Shown: in pieces, positions 19,267 through 26,602 of the stretch | How the letters are laid out: each line of letters begins with the position of its first letter | Numbering within the stretch: position 1 is the stretch's first letter | Source of the DNA: Hydrogenophaga sp. RAC07 | Lineage (GTDB): Bacteria; Pseudomonadota; Gammaproteobacteria; Burkholderiales; Burkholderiaceae_C | Assembly: GCF_001713375.1 (NCBI RefSeq) | Contig: NZ_CP016449.1 | Location: forward strand, 2,480,001-2,544,000 | Direction of reading: 5' to 3' | Length of the DNA: 64,000 bases | Translations under genes and position numbers: made by a program | The notes under the pieces: generated by a model | The model's input: only the letters and a program-made list of their open reading frames with translations | Told to the model about the DNA's origin: nothing | The model's database searches: none

Positions 19267-19871
19267 CACCCACCGAACAGCCCCGTACACCACTGCTGCT
19301 CGCACGGAATCCCGTCGCCATCCCCGTCCATTTCCATGCCCGGGCAGTTCTTCAGAAACAGCTTGGCCTCGCTGCAAGACGTCATCTGCCCGCAGTGTTT
19401 GCGGCCGTCGCACTGAAACGCGGGTGCCTTGAACTCGGGCGCGCTCGTTGTCGCCGGGCTCATCACGCTTTGTGGTGCGGTTTGCGGCCTTTCCGCCCGC
19501 TCGGCGTACTGCGCGTAGCCGTACCAACCAAGCCCGGCGACCAGCAGCAACACCACGAAGCGTGCGCCGAACGAGCTTCCCTCGTTGCGATGGTGTTCAC
19601 GGCGGTTCTGGTGTCTGGCTTGCTCACCGGCATGGCGTGACAGCAACGAGCCAGCGGCGCCCGGTCGGCGCACCCGCACAGCCCGTTTGCGACCTTCCTT
19701 GTCCTGCTCCATCTCAAACGTCAGCCGCTCGCCGATTGCGGGTGTTCGGCCATCGCGAGGGAAGGCGGACACGTGCACAAACAGTTCCTGGTCGCCATGC
19801 TCGGCCACCACAAAGCCAAAGCCTCGCTCGGCGTTCCACTTCTTGAGCGTGCCGTTGAATTGGGTTTCCAT
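19266..19871 (-). CDS. Cold-shock domain - TM - excalibur domain protein
   Basis: A 201-residue protein with three parts. Residues 1-68 are a cold-shock domain with RNP1 (RGFGFV, 16-21) and RNP2 (LFVHVS, 30-35), expected to bind single-stranded RNA or DNA. A basic linker leads to one transmembrane segment (about 104-121). The C-terminal 154-195 is an excalibur-type calcium-binding domain with MDGDGDGIPCE and six cysteines (154, 160, 166, 176, 190, 195). A cytoplasmic nucleic-acid-binding head and a periplasmic calcium-binding tail are implied. It lies 30 nt after the NERD-helicase gene on the same strand, so the two may be cotranscribed. Function unknown. Confidence 0.85.
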   Translation of the reverse strand: METQFNGTLKKWNAERGFGFVVAEHGDQELFVHVSAFPRDGRTPAIGERLTFEMEQDKEGRKRAVRVRRPGAAGSLLSRHAGEQARHQNRREHHRNEGSSFGARFVVLLLVAGLGWYGYAQYAERAERPQTAPQSVMSPATTSAPEFKAPAFQCDGRKHCGQMTSCSEAKLFLKNCPGMEMDGDGDGIPCEQQWCTGLFGG

Positions 19872-19901
19872 GTGGGGTGCTGATGGCAGCGTGAATCAAT
19901 C

Positions 19902-21716
19902 TCAGGCGGCAAAGCGGTCTGCAAACCGTCCGCCGCCGCTCAAACCAATCACCAACCGGTGCGTGGCCCGCGTAGCGCCCACATAAAACAGCTTGGCTTC
20001 TTCGCGCTCGTCTTCGCCTTTCGCGGGCATGTTGCCCGCGCCCACCAGTGCCACCACCGGGAACTCCAGCCCTTTGCTGGCGTGCATGGTCAGCACCTTG
20101 ATGGTGTCGGCGGCGGGGTCGAAGCTGCCCGCGCCTTTGCGCACCTGGTGCGGCAGGCCGCGCTGGCGCAGCACGCCGGCGCATTCGTCCATCTCGCTGT
20201 AGTGCCGGCAGATGATGGCCATGTCGCCCCAGGCGTGGCCTTCCTGGTGGGCGGCACCCAGCAGCTCGGCCACGCGCGTGGCTTCGGCCCGCAGGCTGGG
20301 CAGGCGGATGATCAGCGGCGCTTCGCCGTCGCGCCCGCAGCTCACGGGTTTGAGCATGGGGATGCCGTCTTCGTCCTTGTCTTCGGCGGTCAACAGATCG
20401 GCGGCCACGAGGCTGGCGGTTTGCAAAATCTGCCGCGTGTTGCGGTAGTTGATCTTGAGGATGGTGGTGCGCCCCTGCGCTTGAATGCCCACGCTCCTGA
20501 AGCTGAACTGCTTGCTGCGGCTGCGCTCGTAAATGCTCTGCGCGTCGTCGTACAGCACCAGCAGGCTGTTGGTGGCCGGGTCCACCATCTGCGTGATGAG
20601 CCTGAGCCACTCGGGCGCGAAGTCGTGGCCTTCGTCAATGAGCACGGCCTGGTATTGCCCGCTGGGAATCTGCTGGCGGTCCACGCCGTTGATGACGCGT
20701 TGCACCAGCTCAGCGGAATAGTCGGGGCGTCCGTTGGGTGGTAACGGCTGACCGTACGCTTTGAGCTGTTCTCGACACCACTTGTGGAAGTTGATCGCTT
20801 GCACGCGGTCGGCAATGCCTTTTGCAGCCATCACCCGCGCCAGTTGCAGCGAAAGGGGAATGTTGTAGCAAAGCATGAGGATGGGTTTGCTGGTGGCGGT
20901 GTGGGCCTTGGCCAGGTGCTCGGCGCGGTAGCCCAGCAGCATGGTCTTGCCCGAGCCGGCCACACCGTGAATCACGCGGTGCCCGTCGCCCAGGCTGCGG
21001 GCCAGCTGCTCCTGCTGAATGTCCATCACCCGCATCACACTGGGCATTTCGGCGGCCTCGTCGCTGTCGTCAAACAGGGCGCCTTGCACCTGCACGCGCA
21101 CCTCGGGAAACATGATCCAGCGCACGCGGTCAAGCTGCGGCAACGACATGACGTTGCCGAACGCGTGCGGAAACATGTTCCACAGGCGTTGCTGAAACGC
21201 CTCCGGGTCGGTGGACTCGGTCATCTCGTCGGAGCAGATGACGTGGTGCGGCTCAATCGCTTCGCCCAGGCCAGCCGTCACGAACTGTTTGCGCGTGATG
21301 CGGGTGAACACCACGCCATGGCCCCACGGAAAAGCCAGCTTGCCCTGGTGGGCGCCGCTGGGCTGCACCAGCTGTTCGTCGCGCTCCAGCGCGTTCACGA
21401 CTTGAATGGCGCAATGCCGCGCCTGTGCCAGCGGGTTGATGACCACCTTCACATGCCCGTCGGGAATGATTTCCCAGGCCTGGCGTGTGGCGCTCTTGAT
21501 GGTCTCCAGCTTCCAGTCTTTGGTTTCCAGAATCAGCAGCCCGCGGCGCGGATGCAGGATCACAAAGTCGGGGTGCGATTGTTTGGGGCCAACGGGCACG
21601 TCGTACCAAAGCAGGTAGTCGTCCTCTAACTTTTGCTCCAGCCGCTCGGCGAGGCGTTTCTCGCCGTTGGTCATGCGTGAAAGACAAGCGCCCAGTGCAG
21701 GTATGAGTGTGGCCAT
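19902..21716 (-). CDS. NERD nuclease-domain / UvrD-like superfamily 1 helicase
   Basis: A 604-residue protein. Residues about 15-130 form a NERD domain with the PD-(D/E)XK-like residues Asp50 (HPDFVILHP), Glu64 and Lys66 (LILETKDWK). A superfamily 1 helicase core follows: Walker A GVAGSGKT (251-258), motif II IDEGHDF (about 361-366, in place of DEAQD), the FSFRS and KINYRNT region, LTMHASKGLEF, and motif VI FYVGATRAT. NERD-helicases are thought to cleave and unwind DNA and are often found in defence or plasmid loci. GC content resembles the chromosome, unlike the AAA-TOPRIM gene 900 nt downstream. The start is ATG 21716; ATG at codon 15 (MTNGEK) is the alternative. Confidence 0.88.
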   Translation of the reverse strand: MATLIPALGACLSRMTNGEKRLAERLEQKLEDDYLLWYDVPVGPKQSHPDFVILHPRRGLLILETKDWKLETIKSATRQAWEIIPDGHVKVVINPLAQARHCAIQVVNALERDEQLVQPSGAHQGKLAFPWGHGVVFTRITRKQFVTAGLGEAIEPHHVICSDEMTESTDPEAFQQRLWNMFPHAFGNVMSLPQLDRVRWIMFPEVRVQVQGALFDDSDEAAEMPSVMRVMDIQQEQLARSLGDGHRVIHGVAGSGKTMLLGYRAEHLAKAHTATSKPILMLCYNIPLSLQLARVMAAKGIADRVQAINFHKWCREQLKAYGQPLPPNGRPDYSAELVQRVINGVDRQQIPSGQYQAVLIDEGHDFAPEWLRLITQMVDPATNSLLVLYDDAQSIYERSRSKQFSFRSVGIQAQGRTTILKINYRNTRQILQTASLVAADLLTAEDKDEDGIPMLKPVSCGRDGEAPLIIRLPSLRAEATRVAELLGAAHQEGHAWGDMAIICRHYSEMDECAGVLRQRGLPHQVRKGAGSFDPAADTIKVLTMHASKGLEFPVVALVGAGNMPAKGEDEREEAKLFYVGATRATHRLVIGLSGGGRFADRFAA

Positions 21717-21847
21717 CTAGTTGTAAGTAATTGCGTCCCTGTCCGCATGATGCACGCAATCGAATCGAACGCAACCAAAGTCCGCCAATGCGTGCAACCT
21801 AAACTACAGGCACGCCTGATCACCACCTCTCCCAAGACTTCGCCCCC

Positions 21848-22255
21848 ATGCTCGCCAACCTCACCCCCTTCCTCCTCCACTGGGCCATCACCGCCCTCGC
21901 CCTGTGGGTCGCGAGCCATTTGTTCAAGGGCATCCGGTTCGGCAGCACCTCGGCGCTGGTGGTTTCGGCCCTGCTGCTGGGGCTGGCCAATGCGATCGTG
22001 AGGCCGCTGCTGGTGGTGCTCACGCTGCCCTTGACGCTGCTGAGCTTTGGCCTGTTCCTGCTGGTGATCAACGCGCTGATGCTGTTGCTGGTGGCCAGGC
22101 TGGTGGACGGCTTCAAGGTCGACGGGTTCTGGACCGCGTTTTGGGCCAGCCTGTTCATCTCGCTGCTCAGCCTGGTGCTCGGCGCTTTCGTGCTGGGCGG
22201 CTCGCCCGAGTTCACCATCGAGACCAGCCCGGCACCGGGGTCGGTGTGGTTGTGA
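21848..22255 (+). CDS. Phage-holin-family (4TM) membrane protein
   Basis: A 135-residue, very hydrophobic protein with four transmembrane segments (about 5-25, 32-52, 58-80 and 95-117). The text LANAIVRPLLVVLTLPLTLLSFGLFLLVINALML is characteristic of the PF04020 family, annotated as phage holin family or 4TM superfamily. It is chromosomally widespread and not evidence of a prophage. No lysin, spanin or other phage gene is near. It is divergent from the NERD-helicase gene with 131 nt between. Confidence 0.85.
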   Translation: MLANLTPFLLHWAITALALWVASHLFKGIRFGSTSALVVSALLLGLANAIVRPLLVVLTLPLTLLSFGLFLLVINALMLLLVARLVDGFKVDGFWTAFWASLFISLLSLVLGAFVLGGSPEFTIETSPAPGSVWL

Positions 22256-22290
22256 GTCGGTACCGGTCCACGCAGACCTGAAGGCGAAAA

Positions 22291-22340
22291 TTGTTTCTCA
22301 TACTTGACAAAATGGTCGTTTTGATCAGAATGAGAAACAA
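22291..22340 (+). promoter_or_regulatory. Nested palindromic operator and promoter of the XRE/AbiEii operon
   Basis: TTGTTTCTCAT (22291-22301) and ATGAGAAACAA (22330-22340) are perfect 11-bp inverted arms. An inner pair CAAAA (22308-22312) / TTTTG (22319-22323) shares the same centre, 22315.5. Between the arms lies -35 TTGACA (22304-22309) and, after 16 nt, CAGAAT (22326-22331) as -10. The right arm touches the ATG at 22341, so the transcript would begin within a few bases of the start codon and be nearly leaderless. The arrangement is typical of an autorepressed toxin-antitoxin promoter. Confidence 0.75.
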
Positions 22341-22847
22341 ATGCCGGCCCACGCACCGCTCCCTTCAGACCAAAGTACAGCCCAGCTGCAAGCCTTGGGC
22401 GAGCAGGTTCGTGCGCGCCGCAAAGCCTTGCGGGTGAGCAGCACCGCAGCGGCAGAGGCGGCGGGCATGTCGCGGGTGACGTTGCACCGCATCGAGAAGG
22501 GCGAGCCGTCGGTGACCGGCGGCGCCTGGGCCAACGCGATGGCGGCGCTGGGCATGACGCTGCTGGCCCGAAACACAGAGGACGCCCAAGCCACAGGAAC
22601 GAGCCCGGCCGACCTCAACGAGTGGATACCGGTGCGTGTGCGCCTGGCGGACTACCCGCAGTTGAAAGCCTTGGCCTGGCAGGTGCACGGCACCGACACG
22701 CTCACGCCCATGGAGGCACTGGGCATCTACGAACGCAATGCGCGCCATCTGGACACCGCAGCCATGTCGGTCGCTGAGCAGGCGCTGTTGCAGGCGTTGC
22801 GAACGGGTCTGGGGGGTGGCGCGTCGGTGGGCATGTCTGATGTTTGA
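22341..22847 (+). CDS. XRE-family HTH regulator, probable antitoxin
   Basis: A 168-residue protein whose residues about 15-75 form an XRE helix-turn-helix (LGEQVRARRKALRVSSTAAAEAAGMSRV in parts, with SRVTLHRIEKGEPS as the recognition region). The C-terminal half (about 95-160) is all-helical and unassigned, with NARHLDTAAMSVAEQALL. It overlaps the AbiEii-type nucleotidyltransferase gene by 8 nt and lies directly behind a palindromic operator, so it is most likely the repressor and antitoxin of that pair. AbiEi antitoxins are winged-helix proteins; an XRE partner is a different arrangement. No ribosome-binding site is apparent. Confidence 0.82.
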   Translation: MPAHAPLPSDQSTAQLQALGEQVRARRKALRVSSTAAAEAAGMSRVTLHRIEKGEPSVTGGAWANAMAALGMTLLARNTEDAQATGTSPADLNEWIPVRVRLADYPQLKALAWQVHGTDTLTPMEALGIYERNARHLDTAAMSVAEQALLQALRTGLGGGASVGMSDV

Positions 22848-23550
22848 GCGGCCACACCACCAGCGCATCGCGCATGTGCTGGCCGCGCTGGACGGCGATG
22901 CGCTACGCCACCACGGTTGCCTGTTTGGCGGTTGCACCTGCATCGCCCTGCGCTATGGCGAGTACCGCGAATCGGTGGATATCGACTTTCTGGTGTCCGA
23001 CGCTGCGGGCTACCGGGAACTGCGCCAGTTGCTCACCGGCCCGGCTGGGCTCAACGCCTTGGTGCGCCCAGGTGCCCAGCCGCTGACGATGCTGCGCGAA
23101 GTGCGCGCCGATCAGTACGGCTTGCGCACGACGGTGCAAATGGACGGCGAGGCCATCAAGTTCGAGATCGTTCGCGAGGCACGTATGGAGCTGGAAACGC
23201 CGGCCAACGACGATGTGGTGTGTGGTGTCCACACCCTCACGCCGCTGGACATGGCAGCGTCCAAACTGCTGGCCAATTCAGACCGCTGGGCAGACGACAG
23301 CGTGTTCAGCCGGGACGTGATCGACCTGGCCATGATGGGCCTGCCCTTGCCCCTGCAACGCCGGGCTCTTGCCAAGGCCGAAAAGGCCTATGGCCCAGCG
23401 GTGGCGCGGGACCTCACCAAGGCCATTGACCGCCTGCAAGAGCGCCAAGGCTGGCTGGAGCGATGCATGAAGGCCATGGCCATGACGCTGCCCAAGGCGG
23501 TGCTCTGGCAGAAGATTCGCTCGCTGCGCAAGCTGCTCAAACCGGTCTGA
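22840..23550 (+). CDS. AbiEii/AbiGii-type nucleotidyltransferase, probable toxin
   Basis: A 236-residue protein with the minimal nucleotidyltransferase motif of the AbiEii/AbiGii family: Gly30-Gly31 (GCLFGGCTCIALRYG) followed by RESVDIDFLV, with the catalytic acidic pair Asp47 and Asp49, and a third acidic position in IKFEIVREA. The C-terminal part (LTPLDMAASKLLANSDR and RDVIDLAMMG) is the lysine/aspartate block usual in the family. AbiEii toxins transfer nucleotides to tRNA or protein targets; the target here is unknown. Start ATG 22840 overlaps the upstream stop by 8 nt, indicating coupled translation with the XRE protein. Confidence 0.85.
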   Translation: MFERPHHQRIAHVLAALDGDALRHHGCLFGGCTCIALRYGEYRESVDIDFLVSDAAGYRELRQLLTGPAGLNALVRPGAQPLTMLREVRADQYGLRTTVQMDGEAIKFEIVREARMELETPANDDVVCGVHTLTPLDMAASKLLANSDRWADDSVFSRDVIDLAMMGLPLPLQRRALAKAEKAYGPAVARDLTKAIDRLQERQGWLERCMKAMAMTLPKAVLWQKIRSLRKLLKPV

Positions 23551-23573
23551 ACCCGGCCCGCTGGCCTCTCAGA

Positions 23574-23978
23574 TCAGGCGGCGTCGGCCTCGGGCAGTTT
23601 CGCAATCACCTTGATCTCGAATTCAAAGCCGTAGAGCCAGGTCACGCCCACGCCGGTGAGCGTGGGGTACGGCGCGTCGCCCCAGTGTCTGGTGAGCTCG
23701 GTCCAGATGGTTTCAAACCTGGGCTCGGGGTCGACGATGAACACGGTCACGTCGACCACGTCCTTGAACGTGCAGCCGGCGGCCGAGAGGATGGCGTTCA
23801 GGTTGTCGAACGCCAGCCGCACCTGGGCTTGCAGATCTGGCTCGGGTGAACCATCGGGGCGGCTGCCCACCTGGCCCGAGACGAACAGAAAACCGTTGGA
23901 CCGGATCGCGGGCGAGTAGCGGTTTTTTTCATACAGCGCCTGGCGCCCGGCGGGAAAAACAACATCACGTGCAGACAT
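23574..23978 (-). CDS. Rid-family protein (RidA-like)
   Basis: A 134-residue single-domain YjgF/YER057c/UK114 protein, expected to form a trimer. Typical text includes YSPAIRSNGFLFVSGQVG, QVRLAFDNLNAILSAAGCTFKDVVDVTVF and the final strand FEFEIKVIAKL. In E. coli RidA the deaminase arginine lies in FPARSCVEV; the aligned segment here is YPTLTGVGV, so the arginine and the nearby glutamate are missing. This points to a Rid4-7-like member without 2-aminoacrylate deaminase activity. It is divergent from a LysR regulator with 125 nt between, so that regulator may control it. Confidence 0.88.
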   Translation of the reverse strand: MSARDVVFPAGRQALYEKNRYSPAIRSNGFLFVSGQVGSRPDGSPEPDLQAQVRLAFDNLNAILSAAGCTFKDVVDVTVFIVDPEPRFETIWTELTRHWGDAPYPTLTGVGVTWLYGFEFEIKVIAKLPEADAA

Positions 23979-24060
23979 GGAAAACCTCTTGAAAGTGGTG
24001 GGAATGGGTGGACTCTAGGCACCGGCGGCCCGGGGATAAACAGGCAAGTCGCACAATGAC

Positions 24061-24079
24061 TGTTTGAGATTCCCAAACA
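24061..24079 (+). promoter_or_regulatory. LysR-type binding site between ridA-like and lysR genes
   Basis: TGTTTG (24061-24066) and CAAACA (24074-24079) form a perfect 6-bp inverted repeat with a 7-nt spacer, containing the T-N11-A pattern of LysR-type operators. It sits 24 nt upstream of the LysR start in the divergent intergenic region. Confidence 0.5.
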
Positions 24080-24103
24080 ATCAACCCGGCGCGAGGAGCC
24101 GCA

Positions 24104-25039
24104 ATGGACCGTTTCGACGCACTGCAAGCCTTTGCCCGCGTGGCGGAGGCCGGCAGCTTCACCAAGGCGGCGCAGACGCTGCACATGAGCAAGACCACGG
24201 TGACGCAACTGGTGCAGCAGCTCGAAGCGCGGCTGCGCGTGAAGCTGCTGAACCGCACCACGCGGCAGGTGAAGATCACCGCCGACGGCGCCGCTTACTA
24301 CGAGCGTGTGGTGCGCCTGCTGGCCGACATGGAAGACGCGGACACCAGCCTGTCCAGCGCCCTGGCGGCCCCCAAAGGCCGGCTGCGGGTGGACGTGCCC
24401 AGTCCGCTGGCCCGGCTGATCCTCATGCCGGCGCTTCCTGCGTTCCACGAGCGTTACCCGGAGATCCAGCTGCACATGGGCGTGAGCGACCGGGTGGTGG
24501 ACCTGATCGGCGACAACGTGGACTGCGTGCTGCGCGGCGGTGAAGTGACCGACCCGTCGCTGGTGGTGCGCCATGTGGGCGATTTGCAGCTCGGCGTGTA
24601 CGCCGCGCCCAGCTACCTGCAACGCGCGGGCACACCACAGCACCCGGGCGAACTCGATGACACGCACCACCGCACCGTGGGGTTCATGCGTTCACGCAGC
24701 GGCAAGGTGGCGCCCATCGTCATGCAGCGCGATGGCGAACAACTGGAAGTGCAAGGCCGCCACGTGGTGGCGGTGGACGACGGCAACGCCTACCTGGCCG
24801 CCGGCGTGGCGGGCCTGGGCGTGCTCTGGCTGCCGCAGTACATGGCGAACGAACATGCTGCGCGCGGCGAGCTGGTGCCGCTGTTCGACGGCTGGCAGTT
24901 CGACCCGATGCCGATGTACGTGGCCTTCCCTCCCAACCGGCATGTGAGTGCGAAACTGCGGGCCTTCATCGACTGGGTGGTGGAGCTGATGGCGGTGCAT
25001 GCGCCGCTGGCTTCGCGGCCGGGGAAACCCAACTCTTGA
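24104..25039 (+). CDS. LysR-family transcriptional regulator
   Basis: A 311-residue LysR-type regulator. The N-terminal winged helix (1-60) has FARVAEAGSFTKAAQTLHMS and TVTQLVQQLEARLRVKLLNRTTRQ. The substrate-binding domain (about 90-300) belongs to the group in which LysR proteins carry GRLRVDVPSPLARLILMPALPAF. A GAGGAG ribosome site at 24093-24098 supports the ATG at 24104. It is divergent from the RidA-like gene, and the following PPOX-type gene starts 8 nt after its stop, so either may be a target. Inducer unknown. Confidence 0.92.
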   Translation: MDRFDALQAFARVAEAGSFTKAAQTLHMSKTTVTQLVQQLEARLRVKLLNRTTRQVKITADGAAYYERVVRLLADMEDADTSLSSALAAPKGRLRVDVPSPLARLILMPALPAFHERYPEIQLHMGVSDRVVDLIGDNVDCVLRGGEVTDPSLVVRHVGDLQLGVYAAPSYLQRAGTPQHPGELDDTHHRTVGFMRSRSGKVAPIVMQRDGEQLEVQGRHVVAVDDGNAYLAAGVAGLGVLWLPQYMANEHAARGELVPLFDGWQFDPMPMYVAFPPNRHVSAKLRAFIDWVVELMAVHAPLASRPGKPNS

Positions 25040-25047
25040 ACAGCACC

Positions 25048-25527
25048 ATGGACGCCACCGAATCCGCCGCCCTGACCGCCCTGTTGCGCACGCAGCCCGT
25101 GGCCGCCCTGGCCACACTGCACAAGGGCGCACCGGCCGTGTCCATGGTGCCGTTCGCGCTGCTGCCTGATGGCTCGGGTTTCGTCATCCATGTGAGCCGG
25201 CTGGCCACCCACACGCAAGACATGATCCAGAACCCGGCCGTGGCGCTGCTGGTGATGGCGCCCGCGGCCGCTGCGGAATCACCGCTGGCCTTGCCCCGGG
25301 CCAGCGTGCAAGGCAAGGCGCACCCTTGCCCGCCCGAGTCGCCCGGGTACGGGCAGGCGCGCCAGGCCTACCTGGCCAAACTGCCCGACGCAGAACCGCT
25401 GTTTTCGTTCGGGGATTTTTCGCTCTTCGTCATCGAGCCGGAATCGCTGCGCTCCGTGGCGGGGTTTGGGCGGGCCGCGTCGCTGGTGGGTGAGCGCATG
25501 CGGGCGGTATTGAACCCGCACGATTGA
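25048..25527 (+). CDS. Pyridoxamine 5'-phosphate oxidase-family protein (HugZ-like)
   Basis: A 159-residue split-barrel flavin-binding-type protein. The typical opening block LTALLRTQPVAALATLHKGAPAVSMVPF is followed by GFVIHVSRLATHTQDMIQNPAVALLVM, and the C-terminal part holds FSFGDFSLFVIEPESLRSVAGFGRA, as in HugZ and related heme-handling or FMN-binding PPOX proteins. Start at ATG 25048 is preferred to TTG 25036, which overlaps the LysR stop. Likely cotranscribed with the LysR gene. The exact substrate or cofactor (FMN, F420, heme) is not determined. Confidence 0.82.
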   Translation: MDATESAALTALLRTQPVAALATLHKGAPAVSMVPFALLPDGSGFVIHVSRLATHTQDMIQNPAVALLVMAPAAAAESPLALPRASVQGKAHPCPPESPGYGQARQAYLAKLPDAEPLFSFGDFSLFVIEPESLRSVAGFGRAASLVGERMRAVLNPHD

Positions 25528-25588
25528 GCCTGCCGCCCACGTTGGATACGTCGAACGTATGTCGAGCAACTTTACAGAGGTTGCAAGT

Positions 25589-25628
25589 TCAACAGGCAGA
25601 ACGCTCAACATGTTGATGGATATCAACA
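25589..25628 (+). promoter_or_regulatory. TCAACA/TGTTGA half-site cluster (activator-type site)
   Basis: Four copies of the 6-mer TCAACA or its complement occur at 25589-25594, 25605-25610, 25611-25616 (inverted) and 25623-25628. The second and third form the perfect palindrome TCAACATGTTGA, and TGTTGAT-GGAT-ATCAACA (25611-25628) is a perfect 7-bp-arm inverted repeat. It lies about 22-60 nt upstream of the sigma-54-like promoter element, where an enhancer-binding protein could act. Confidence 0.5.
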
Positions 25629-25649
25629 ACTTGTGTGAATGAATCTTTC

Positions 25650-25665
25650 TGGCATGACTAATGCT
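25650..25665 (+). promoter_or_regulatory. Sigma-54-type promoter of the PEP-CTERM gene
   Basis: TGGCATGACTAATGCT (25650-25665) has the -24 GG (25651-25652) and -12 GC (25663-25664) dinucleotides with exactly 10 nt between, matching the RpoN pattern TGGCAY-N5-TTGCW apart from one base at the -12 element. The start of transcription would be near 25676, leaving a leader of about 65 nt that includes a GTATGTA/TACATAC hairpin (25678-25702). PEP-CTERM genes are known to be controlled by RpoN together with the PrsK/PrsR two-component system in some bacteria. Confidence 0.65.
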
Positions 25666-25741
25666 TTTGATTTGCTTGTATGTAGAACATGGTTGTACAT
25701 ACCCGAAGCAGTCATTTGATTCACACAACAAAGGAAACACC

Positions 25742-26476
25742 TTGAAAGCAAAAAACTTCGCAATGGCAGCTGCGCTGGCGATGGCGGCCCTTTCAGCCAC
25801 CGCAGCCCCGGTGACCGTGAACCTGAGTTCAGGCGGCACGAACACAGGCGGCAGTTACGGCAACGTGCGCACGTTCACCATGGGCGGCGTCACCGTCACG
25901 GCCAGCGCATGGTCGCTCACTGGCGGCGGCTCCAACACGATCTTTGAAACCTCCAGGCTCGGCCAGTACTCCACCGGACTCGGCATTTGCAACCGCGACG
26001 AAGGCGGCAGCAACTGCGGCTCTCCCGAACACCAGGTCAGCAACAACGATTCCCTGGATTTCGTGCTGTTCCAGTTCAGCGCAGCCGTGGACCCCACGAG
26101 CGTGACCATCGACCCCTACGGCACCCACGACCGCGACGTGAGCTACTGGACGGGCACCACCGCCAATGTGCTGAGCCTTGCCGGAAAGAGCTTGGCCGAA
26201 CTGGCCGCGCTCGGTTTCGGCAGCCGCACGGACGACAACGACAGCGCCAGCAGCAACGCCCGCTCTGTGAGCATCACCAGCGGCCTGGTCAACAGCCTGC
26301 TGTTTGGCGCCTCCGCCCTGGCGAGCGACCGCGACGACCTGTTCAAGATCGCCGCGCTCAAGTTCGACTACACCCCACGCACCCCGCCCACCGACGTGCC
26401 TGAGCCAGGCAGCCTGGCGCTGATCGCCCTGGCACTCGGTGGCCTGGGTCTGGCCCGCCGCCGCCGCGCAGCCTGA
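25742..26476 (+). CDS. PEP-CTERM sorting-domain protein
   Basis: A 244-residue exported protein. A signal peptide (AMAAALAMAALSATAAP) covers about residues 1-22. The mature part is Ser/Gly/Asn/Asp-rich with beta character (VTVNLSSGGTNTGG, VTIDPYGTHDRDVSYW). It ends in a full PEP-CTERM tail: VPEPGSLALI, a hydrophobic helix, and RRRRAA. Such proteins are processed by exosortase and are often floc or matrix proteins. Start is TTG 25742, with AAGGA 6 nt upstream; the in-frame ATG at 25661 lies inside the promoter and lacks a ribosome site. No exosortase gene is in the window. A terminator follows. Confidence 0.88.
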   Translation: MKAKNFAMAAALAMAALSATAAPVTVNLSSGGTNTGGSYGNVRTFTMGGVTVTASAWSLTGGGSNTIFETSRLGQYSTGLGICNRDEGGSNCGSPEHQVSNNDSLDFVLFQFSAAVDPTSVTIDPYGTHDRDVSYWTGTTANVLSLAGKSLAELAALGFGSRTDDNDSASSNARSVSITSGLVNSLLFGASALASDRDDLFKIAALKFDYTPRTPPTDVPEPGSLALIALALGGLGLARRRRAA

Positions 26477-26521
26477 GTTTTCGCTTCGCCGGCCATGCCG
26501 GCGCCAGTGAGCCCACCTTGA

Positions 26522-26565
26522 ACAAGGGGCGCCAATCGACAGGTTGGCGCCCCTTGTGCCGTTTT
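26522..26565 (+). terminator. Rho-independent terminator of the PEP-CTERM gene
   Basis: A perfect 14-bp stem, ACAAGGGGCGCCAA (26522-26535) with TTGGCGCCCCTTGT (26544-26557), has an 8-nt loop and is followed by GCCG and four T (26562-26565). The tail is short for a strong intrinsic terminator, but the stem is very stable. It lies 46 nt after the stop codon. Confidence 0.8.
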
Positions 26566-26602
26566 GGCGCCCGCTGTGAAGCAAGGCAAACTCTCGCCCA
26601 CC

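Noticed and set aside
17227..21716. Canonical Gabija operon
   Set aside because: The helicase is not adjacent, carries an extra NERD domain, has a different base composition and lies beyond another gene; only the parts list is similar.
21848..22255. Prophage remnant because of the phage-holin-family label
   Set aside because: The family is widespread on chromosomes and no other phage gene is near.
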